The translations under genes and the position numbers were made by a program. From NCBI GenBank assembly GCA_031263625.1, contig JAISFK010000065.1:1-5896 (forward strand): a DNA stretch of 5,896 nt, read 5' to 3'. The first letter of the stretch is position 1. Every line of letters begins with the position of its first letter. The notes below the pieces were generated by a model that worked only from the letters and a program-made list of their open reading frames with translations, did no database searches and was not told the DNA's origin. This document shows positions 1-3,896 of the stretch, one piece after another. This DNA is from Clostridiales bacterium (GTDB lineage: Bacteria; Bacillota; Clostridia; WRLR01).

Positions 1-77
1 ATCGCGCGGTCGCCAAAAACCATGCTGCCAAAGCTTTCAAGAGGATTGCTCATCTTTTCGCTCCTTTTGATGGATAG
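1..77 (+). CDS. rpsT: C-terminal end of a small basic protein, probably ribosomal protein S20 (partial)
   Basis: Only the last 24 codons are inside the window, read in the frame whose first full codon is at 3-5 and ending at TAG 75-77. The peptide reads RAVAKNHAAKAFKRIAHLF and then a short tail. It is rich in Lys, Arg, His and Ala and resembles the C-terminal helix of ribosomal protein S20, where a KN-x-AA-basic-RL pattern is usual. S20 binds 16S rRNA in the small subunit, and its gene is typically single and followed directly by a terminator. That fits here, because a strong intrinsic terminator starts three bases after the stop. The identification rests on about 20 residues and on context. 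The tail after RIAHLF does not look like a typical S20 end, so another small basic protein remains possible. The gene symbol is tentative. Confidence 0.5.
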   Translation, partial: RAVAKNHAAKAFKRIAHLFAPFDG

Positions 78-80
78 ATT

Positions 81-120
81 AAAGGCGCTGCGGGACAAAC
101 CCACAGCGCCTTTGCTGTAT
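81..120 (+). terminator. Intrinsic terminator after the S20-like gene
   Basis: Bases 81-90 (AAAGGCGCTG) pair perfectly with 104-113 (CAGCGCCTTT), and bases 92-94 (GGG) pair with 100-102 (CCC). There is one C/A mismatch (91/103) and the loop is ACAAA (95-99). The A-rich 5' arm and TTT 3' arm followed by tttgctgtat give the usual hairpin plus short U tract. The one mismatch becomes a G-U pair if the minus strand is transcribed, and that strand also has U residues after the stem, so the element could work in both directions. No minus-strand gene that would use it is evident. Confidence 0.82.
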
Positions 121-162
121 AACTACTTTAACGTTCTTTGCGCCCATGTGTCAAGCTTTTTA

Positions 163-190
163 TTGCCATTTGCGCACATTTATCTATATA
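163..190 (+). promoter_or_regulatory. Candidate distal promoter upstream of the repeat region
   Basis: TTGCCA (163-168) matches the sigma70 -35 box at five of six bases. It is followed after 16 bp by TATATA (185-190) in a locally AT-rich stretch. A start near 197 would put the GCATATT repeats at the 5' end of the transcript and give thiC a leader of about 430 nt. A stronger promoter lies just upstream of thiC, so this one may be unused or may serve a small RNA. The evidence is motif spacing only. Confidence 0.3.
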
Positions 191-215
191 GGCCATATTG
201 CCGCGAATCGCGCCG

Positions 216-273
216 GCATATTTGTGGCATATTTGCCCACGCATATTTGTGGCATATTCGCGCTGTATTCGCC
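216..273. repeat. Phased GCATATT direct repeats
   Basis: An 18-bp sequence (GCATATTTGTGGCATATT) occurs exactly twice, at 216-233 and 241-258. Each copy contains two GCATATT heptamers, so heptamers begin at 216, 227, 241 and 252, with spacings of 11, 14 and 11 bp. A degenerate fifth unit follows at 263-273 (CTGTATTCGCC). The phasing of about one helical turn would place all copies on nearly the same face of DNA. No coding frame across the region looks real. Confidence 0.75.
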
Positions 274-306
274 ACATGTTGCGGCACGCTTGGAATAGGG
301 CGGCGC

Positions 307-350
307 ATGCCCGCAGCGTGCCCGTAGCGTGTTCGGCATGCTCGGCACGC
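307..350. repeat. Degenerate 11-bp tandem units
   Basis: ATGCCCGCAGC (307-317) is followed by GTGCCCGTAGC (318-328), nine of eleven bases identical, and then by the looser GTGTTCGGCAT (329-339) and GCTCGGCACGC (340-350). The unit differs from the GCATATT repeats upstream but the period is the same. Confidence 0.5.
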
Positions 351-355
351 TGGAG

Positions 356-423
356 CGCGCGTCGAGCGCAACGCGTTGATCGCGCGTTGATGCACGTTGA
401 TCGCGCGTCGAGCGCATGTCGAG
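356..423. repeat. Phased CGTTGAT / CGTCGAG direct repeats
   Basis: Heptamers of the form YGTYGAK begin at 360, 374, 385, 395, 406 and 417, giving spacings of 14, 11, 10, 11 and 11 bp. Longer exact repeats include CGTTGATCGCGCGT (374-387 and 395-408) and CGCGCGTCGAGCGCA (356-370 and 402-416). The block ends about 100 bp upstream of the thiC -35 box. It could be a multi-site protein-binding array or simply a degenerate minisatellite. Confidence 0.7.
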
Positions 424-499
424 AGCGCGCACATCGCGCACATGTTGCTCGCGCGCCGAACTCGCCGGGCTTGTCGGGCGCGCGGGCGCACACGCGCTT

Positions 500-521
500 T
501 TCGGGCTTCGGGCTTTCGGGC
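500..521. repeat. Triple TTCGGGC repeat just upstream of the thiC promoter
   Basis: TTCGGGC occurs at 500-506, 507-513 and 515-521. The last copy ends two bases before the -35 box of the thiC promoter, where a regulator or upstream element might act. It may equally be low-complexity sequence typical of this window. Confidence 0.5.
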
Positions 522-523
522 GC

Positions 524-552
524 TTGTCTTTTCGCCCCCAGTATGCTATAAC
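524..552 (+). promoter_or_regulatory. Proximal thiC promoter (sigma70-like, extended -10)
   Basis: TTGTCT (524-529) and TATAAC (547-552) are separated by exactly 17 bp. The TG at 544-545, one base before the -10 box, adds an extended -10 element. Transcription would start near 559, giving thiC a leader of about 65 nt that consists mostly of the hairpin at 568-610. The sequence is distinctly AT-richer than its surroundings. No TPP riboswitch consensus was found here. Confidence 0.65.
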
Positions 553-567
553 AATGGAAACAAGAGC

Positions 568-610
568 GCCCGCGCCCCCGGACGGGCATTATGCGTCCGG
601 GCTCGCGGGC
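568..610 (+). promoter_or_regulatory. Strong hairpin in the thiC leader
   Basis: Two perfect stems stack on each other. GCCCGCG (568-574) pairs with CGCGGGC (604-610), and CCCGGACG (577-584) pairs with CGTCCGGG (594-601). They are separated by a 2x2 internal loop (575-576 / 602-603) and closed by a nine-base loop (585-593). All 15 pairs are Watson-Crick. It begins about nine nucleotides after the predicted transcription start and ends directly before the Shine-Dalgarno at 612. No U tract follows, so it is not an intrinsic terminator. mRNA stabilisation or translational control are possible roles. It also sequesters the ATG at 591, which argues against that codon as the start. Confidence 0.7.
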
Positions 611-611
611 C

Positions 612-618
612 GGAAGGG
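612..618 (+). promoter_or_regulatory. thiC ribosome binding site
   Basis: GGAAGGG lies 5-6 nt before ATG 624 and about 11-12 nt before ATG 630. This supports a start at 624 (or 630) rather than the upstream in-frame ATG at 591, which lacks a purine-rich site and lies in the leader hairpin. Confidence 0.6.
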
Positions 619-623
619 AAGAA

Positions 624-2096
624 ATGGACATGGCAACGAACCGCGCGGCCGCGCCTCAAAAGGCATCCGCGCCCGCGCCGGCACAGGCGCCCACACCAGC
701 GCCCGCTCAACCGCGCAAGAAGCCCGCGTCGGCATCCGCGCCCGCTCAACCGCACGGCGAAACCGCGCCCGCGCCCGCAACCGCGCCGCGCAGGGCGTAC
801 AGCACGCAGATGGAGGCCGCGAGGCTTGGCGTCGTCACGCCCGAAATGGAAATCGCGGCGCGCGACGAGCACATGGACCCGGAGGCCCTGCGCGAGCTGA
901 TCCGGGCGGGGCAGGCCGTCATCCCCAAGAACATCGGCCACGCGGCGGGGCGCCCCAGGGCCATAGGCGGCGCGCTCTCCACGAAGATCAACGTGAACCT
1001 TGGCGCCTCGAAGGACTGCCACAACTTTGACGTCGAGATGCGAAAAGTCCGGGAGGCCGAGCGCCTGGGGGCGGACGCCATCATGGACCTGAGCACGTTC
1101 GGCGACACGCGCGCGTTCCGGCGCAGGCTCGCCGCGGAGTGCCGGGCGGCGCTCGGCAGCGTGCCGATTTACGACGCGCTCGTCCGCTACGACAAGGATC
1201 TGGCCGGCATAACCGCGGACGAGTGGCTCGCGGTCGCCAGGGCCCACGCGGAGGACGGCATTGACTTCATGACCGTCCACTGCGGCATGAACAGGGCGAC
1301 GGCGGCCCGCTTCATGCGCAACCGGGGCCGGCTCACGAACATCGTTTCGCGCGGCGGCTCCCTCATGTTCGCCTGGATGGAGATGACCGGGCAGGAGAAC
1401 CCGTTCTACGAGCGCTACGACGAGCTGCTCGACATATGCCGCGAATACGACGTGACGCTGAGCCTCGGGGACGCCTGCCGGCCCGGCTGCAGCCACGACG
1501 CCTCCGACGCCGCGCAGGTCGAGGAGCTGATAACCCTCGGCGAGCTGGCCCGGCGCGCGTGGGCGAGGGACGTGCAGGTGATAATCGAGGGGCCGGGGCA
1601 TATGCCCCTTGACCAGATCGCCGCCAACGTGCAACTGCAGAAGGCGCTGTGCCACGGCGCGCCGTACTACGTGCTCGGGCCGCTGGTGACGGACATCGCG
1701 CCGGGGTACGACCACATCACGTCGGCCATCGGCGGCACGGTCGCGGCGGCCAGCGGCGCGGCGTTCCTGTGCTACGTCACGCCCGCCGAGCACCTGCGCC
1801 TGCCCAGCGAGCAGGACGTCCACGACGGGATCATAGCCGCGAAAATCGCCGCGCACGCGGGGGACATAGCGAAGAAGATCCCGCGCGCCCGCGACATAGA
1901 CGACCAGATGAGCCGCGCCAGGCAGGAAGTCGATTGGGAGAAGATGTTCAGCCTGGCGATAGACCCGGAGCGCGCGCGCCAGATCCACGACGAGGCGCCC
2001 TCCGCGATCAAGGACGCCTGCACGATGTGCGGCAACATGTGCGCCATGCGCAACATGAACAAAATCCTGAGCGGCGAGGCCGTGACGGCCAGGTGA
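624..2096 (+). CDS. thiC: Phosphomethylpyrimidine synthase ThiC with a Pro/Ala-rich N-terminal extension
   Basis: ThiC is a non-canonical radical-SAM enzyme that rearranges 5-aminoimidazole ribonucleotide into HMP phosphate, the pyrimidine precursor of thiamine, in the cytoplasm. The 490-residue product matches the family from about residue 59 (STQMEAARLG). It carries VIPKNIGH, a GADAIMDLST motif, LGDACRPGC, EGPGHMPLDQIAANVQLQ (from E322), and LGPLVTDIAPGYDHI. The C-terminal iron-sulfur motif is Cys466, Cys469 and Cys473 (C-x2-C-x3-C), one residue tighter than the C-x2-C-x4-C of the long enterobacterial form. From memory this spacing suits the compact type. Residues 1-58 are a low-complexity extension rich in Ala, Pro and Lys/Arg, unusual for the family. 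ATG 624 was chosen for its ribosome binding site; 630 is an alternative. No other thiamine gene is adjacent, and cysS converges on it. Confidence 0.95.
   Translation: MDMATNRAAAPQKASAPAPAQAPTPAPAQPRKKPASASAPAQPHGETAPAPATAPRRAYSTQMEAARLGVVTPEMEIAARDEHMDPEALRELIRAGQAVIPKNIGHAAGRPRAIGGALSTKINVNLGASKDCHNFDVEMRKVREAERLGADAIMDLSTFGDTRAFRRRLAAECRAALGSVPIYDALVRYDKDLAGITADEWLAVARAHAEDGIDFMTVHCGMNRATAARFMRNRGRLTNIVSRGGSLMFAWMEMTGQENPFYERYDELLDICREYDVTLSLGDACRPGCSHDASDAAQVEELITLGELARRAWARDVQVIIEGPGHMPLDQIAANVQLQKALCHGAPYYVLGPLVTDIAPGYDHITSAIGGTVAAASGAAFLCYVTPAEHLRLPSEQDVHDGIIAAKIAAHAGDIAKKIPRARDIDDQMSRARQEVDWEKMFSLAIDPERARQIHDEAPSAIKDACTMCGNMCAMRNMNKILSGEAVTAR
663..753 (+). repeat. In-frame direct repeats encoding the ThiC extension
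   Basis: GCATCCGCGCCCGC occurs at 663-676 and 732-745, 69 bp apart. GCGCCCGCTCAACCGC occurs at 699-714 and 738-753, 39 bp apart. Both offsets are multiples of three, so the repeats give repeated Ser-Ala-Pro-Ala and Ala-Pro-Ala-Gln-Pro peptides. The pattern suggests that the extension grew by duplication within the reading frame. Confidence 0.7.
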
Positions 2097-2105
2097 TGGC
2101 ATGTG

Positions 2106-2248
2106 GTGGTTCGGCAGCGGCCAAGTGGCGGCCCGGTGATAGTTCGGCGGCGGCCAAGTGGCAGCCCGGTGGCGGCCCTGTTGCAACCCGGTAGCGGCCA
2201 AGTGGCGGCCCGGTGAGAGTTCGGCGGCGGCCAAGCGGCAACCCCTAT
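2106..2248. repeat. Tandem array of degenerate 11-bp units between thiC and cysS
   Basis: From 2106 the sequence divides into thirteen consecutive 11-bp units with no shift of register. GCGGCCAAGTG occurs at 2117, 2150 and 2194, with a variant (GCGGCCAAGCG) at 2227. GCGGCCCGGTG occurs at 2128 and 2205, with a variant (GCAGCCCGGTG) at 2161. ATAGTTCGGCG (2139) and AGAGTTCGGCG (2216) form a third class. A higher-order unit of 33 bp is visible as three units together, at 2117-2149 and 2194-2226. The array fills nearly all of the gap between the convergent genes, and its last unit includes the cysS stop codon (2245-2247). It has no hairpin with a U tract, so I see no standard terminator for either gene. 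Confidence 0.85.
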
Positions 2249-3666
2249 ATGCGCTCCAGCCTCTGCCCGTCTTTGGCGTCGATTACGGAATAGCCCAGCG
2301 CTTTCAGGCTGTCGCGGAGCTCGTCGGACTTTTTCCAGTCCTTGGCCTCGCGCGCGGCGCGGCGCTCCTCGAGCAGGGCCTCCGCGTCGGCCGGGACGCC
2401 GCCGCCCCGCTCCGAATCCGCCTGCTGCGGCGCGGCGCCGCTCCCTACGCCCAGCCCAAAGACGGAATCCATGTCCAGGAGCAACGCGTAGATCGCGTCC
2501 GACTTGACGGGGTATCTTATGGCGTTCCACGCGACGCCGAGCGCCTTGGGCACGTTCAGGTCGTCGTTGGCGGCGGCGTCGAACTCCGCCCTGAGCCTGC
2601 CGGCCTCCGCCGCGGCGGCCCCGTCGGCCGGCGCGCCCCTGTGGAGCAGCGCCCCCTCCAGAAACCGCCTGTGCGACACGGCCGCGGACTTCATCCCGTC
2701 CCAAGTGAAGTTGAGCTTGTTCCTGTAGTGCCCGTTCAGGCAGAAATAGCGGAACGCGAGCGGCTCGAAGCCCCTGGCGCGCAGATCGGCGAGCGTGTAC
2801 GTGTTGCGCAGGCTCTTCGACATCTTCCCGTTGTCCACCGTCAGAAACTCGCCGTGCATCCAGCGCATGACGGCCTGCCTGCCGATAAGCGCGTCCGACT
2901 GCGCGATCTCGTTCTCGTGGTGCACGGGGATGTGATCGACGCCGCCCGTGTGGATGTCGAACACCTCCCCCAGATAGTGCAGCGCCATCGCGGAGCACTC
3001 GATGTGCCAGCCGGGGTATCCCATGCCCCATTTGCTGGGCCACTGCATGATGTGCTCCTTGGGCGCCTTGATCCACAGCGCGAAGTCGGCAGGGTGCCGC
3101 TTCTCCGGGTTCACGCCGACGCGCGCGCCCGCGAGCTGGTCGTCGAGGTCCGCGCGGGACAGCCTGCCGTACCGCCCGAACTTGCCGATGTCGAAGTACA
3201 CGCCGTCCGAAATCTCGTAGCCGTAGCCCTTCTCCACGAGCCGCTCCACGAACGCCAGCATGTGCGGTATGTGCTCCGTGGCCTTCGCGATGATCTCCGG
3301 GCGCCCTATGTTGAGCGCCGCCATGTCGTCCATGAACGCCTTCGCGTATTTCTCGGATATCTCGTAGGGCGTCATGTTCTGCTCCAGCGCGCCCTTCACT
3401 ATTTTGTCGGGGCCCGTGTCCGAGTCGGAAACCAGGTGCCCGACGTCGGTGATGTTCATGACGTGCTTCAGCCTGTAGCCGTTGCGGCTCAAAACGCGCC
3501 GCAGGATGTCCATGAACACGTACGACCGCAGATTGCCGATGTGCGCGAAATCGTAGACGGTGGGGCCGCACGTGTACATGCGCGCGAGCTCCCCATCGAT
3601 GGGGGCGAACGGCTCTTTTTCCCTCGACAGGGTGTTGTAGAGCGCCAGCGCTGGTTTCTTCTCCAT
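2245..3666 (-). CDS. cysS: Cysteinyl-tRNA synthetase
   Basis: This class I aminoacyl-tRNA synthetase joins cysteine to tRNA-Cys in the cytoplasm. The 473-residue length is normal for bacterial CysRS. The signature motifs are all present: MYTCGPTVYD with Cys33, HIGN at 42-45, GWHIECSAM with Cys224, HHENE at 249-253, and KMSKS at 281-285. Cys33, Cys224, His249 and Glu253 occupy the places of the four zinc ligands known from E. coli CysRS. Instead of the more common DLIFPHHENE the protein has DHIPVHHENE, a variant I recall from some other bacterial CysRS. KMSKS is followed by LRN rather than the usual LGN. The C-terminal third has short Ala- and Gly-rich segments but ends in a normal helical domain. 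ATG 3666 was chosen because homology starts there and GAGAGG lies 11 nt upstream. The frame stays open far upstream, but that part overlaps the next gene and shows no homology. Confidence 0.97.
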   Translation of the reverse strand: MEKKPALALYNTLSREKEPFAPIDGELARMYTCGPTVYDFAHIGNLRSYVFMDILRRVLSRNGYRLKHVMNITDVGHLVSDSDTGPDKIVKGALEQNMTPYEISEKYAKAFMDDMAALNIGRPEIIAKATEHIPHMLAFVERLVEKGYGYEISDGVYFDIGKFGRYGRLSRADLDDQLAGARVGVNPEKRHPADFALWIKAPKEHIMQWPSKWGMGYPGWHIECSAMALHYLGEVFDIHTGGVDHIPVHHENEIAQSDALIGRQAVMRWMHGEFLTVDNGKMSKSLRNTYTLADLRARGFEPLAFRYFCLNGHYRNKLNFTWDGMKSAAVSHRRFLEGALLHRGAPADGAAAAEAGRLRAEFDAAANDDLNVPKALGVAWNAIRYPVKSDAIYALLLDMDSVFGLGVGSGAAPQQADSERGGGVPADAEALLEERRAAREAKDWKKSDELRDSLKALGYSVIDAKDGQRLERI

Positions 3667-3677
3667 GGCAAAAACGA

Positions 3678-3683
3678 CCTCTC
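3678..3683 (-). promoter_or_regulatory. cysS ribosome binding site
   Basis: On the minus strand GAGAGG precedes ATG 3666 with an 11-nt spacer. The spacing is slightly long but it is the only purine-rich candidate, and it fixes the cysS start. Confidence 0.5.
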
Positions 3684-3701
3684 GCTTCCGTTGGCATTTT
3701 T

Positions 3702-3730
3702 GATATACTGACGAGCATTTGAATTTTCCA
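3702..3730 (-). promoter_or_regulatory. Proximal cysS promoter candidate
   Basis: Read on the minus strand, TGGAAA (3725-3730) and TATATC (3702-3707) are 17 bp apart, each matching four of six consensus bases, in a locally AT-rich stretch. Transcription would start near 3695, giving a leader of about 30 nt that includes the ribosome binding site. No T-box leader motif is present. Confidence 0.45.
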
Positions 3731-3762
3731 TTAACGCGAGCCAGTAACACTCGTTTCCTCTG

Positions 3763-3785
3763 TCCGACCGCAAATTGCGGCCGGA
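3763..3785 (-). promoter_or_regulatory. 10-bp hairpin upstream of cysS
   Basis: On the minus strand, TCCGGCCGCA pairs with TGCGGTCGGA around the three-base loop ATT. The stem has ten pairs, one of them G-U. On the plus strand the same position is an A/C mismatch, so the structure fits a minus-strand RNA better. It lies upstream of the proximal cysS promoter and downstream of the possible distal one, so it would be in a long cysS leader or at the 3' end of the flavoprotein transcript. The U tract expected of a terminator is missing. Confidence 0.55.
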
Positions 3786-3823
3786 ATTTCCAATCGAGCA
3801 CGAGTATGATTGGGCCGCAAGCC

Positions 3824-3853
3824 GGCGCGCATTGGGCGCGGCGCGCACTGGAC
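3824..3853. repeat. Short direct repeat between the cysS hairpin and the distal promoter
   Basis: GGCGCGCATTGGGC (3824-3837) and GGCGCGCACTGGAC (3840-3853) agree at twelve of fourteen positions and are 16 bp apart. The second copy ends one base before the -10 box of the candidate distal promoter, at its expected transcription start. A regulator could bind there, but this is inference from position. Confidence 0.45.
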
Positions 3854-3854
3854 A

Positions 3855-3883
3855 AGTATATATCACCGCCGCCCGCAATGCAA
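3855..3883 (-). promoter_or_regulatory. Candidate distal cysS promoter
   Basis: On the minus strand, TTGCAT (3878-3883) and TATACT (3855-3860) are separated by 17 bp. The -10 box matches five of six consensus bases but the -35 box is weak. It lies just after the stop codon of the flavoprotein gene and would give cysS a leader of about 180 nt containing the direct repeat and the 10-bp hairpin. Confidence 0.35.
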
Positions 3884-3896
3884 CAGGCGCGCGCCA

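Noticed and set aside
216..423. CRISPR-like array
   Set aside because: The repeat units are 7-18 bp with spacings of about 11 bp, which leaves no room for unique spacers, and no cas gene is present.
591..623. In-frame ATG at 591 as the thiC start
   Set aside because: It lies in the loop of a strong leader hairpin and has no purine-rich ribosome binding site, while ATG 624 is preceded by GGAAGGG at good spacing.
128..631. Overlapping open frames on both strands in the region before thiC
   Set aside because: Their translations are Arg/Ala/Cys/His-rich, follow the short DNA repeats and resemble no protein family. None has a good ribosome binding site.
546..2234. Long minus-strand open frame (562 codons) opposite thiC
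   Set aside because: It mirrors the strongly conserved ThiC coding sequence and its translation shows no family motifs. High GC content removes stops from antisense frames.
2158..3711. Long plus-strand open frame (517 codons) opposite cysS
   Set aside because: It is antisense to an unambiguous CysRS, its product has no recognisable domain, and its start lies inside the 11-bp repeat array.
3886..3895. GGCGCGCGCC palindrome next to the flavoprotein stop codon
   Set aside because: As a hairpin it would have no loop, and such CG-only palindromes are expected often in sequence of this composition. I could not support a terminator or a binding site.
3667..3896. T-box riboswitch upstream of cysS
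   Set aside because: The conserved antiterminator sequence (GGTGGNACCGCG type) was not found on the minus strand, and no terminator stem with a U tract follows.
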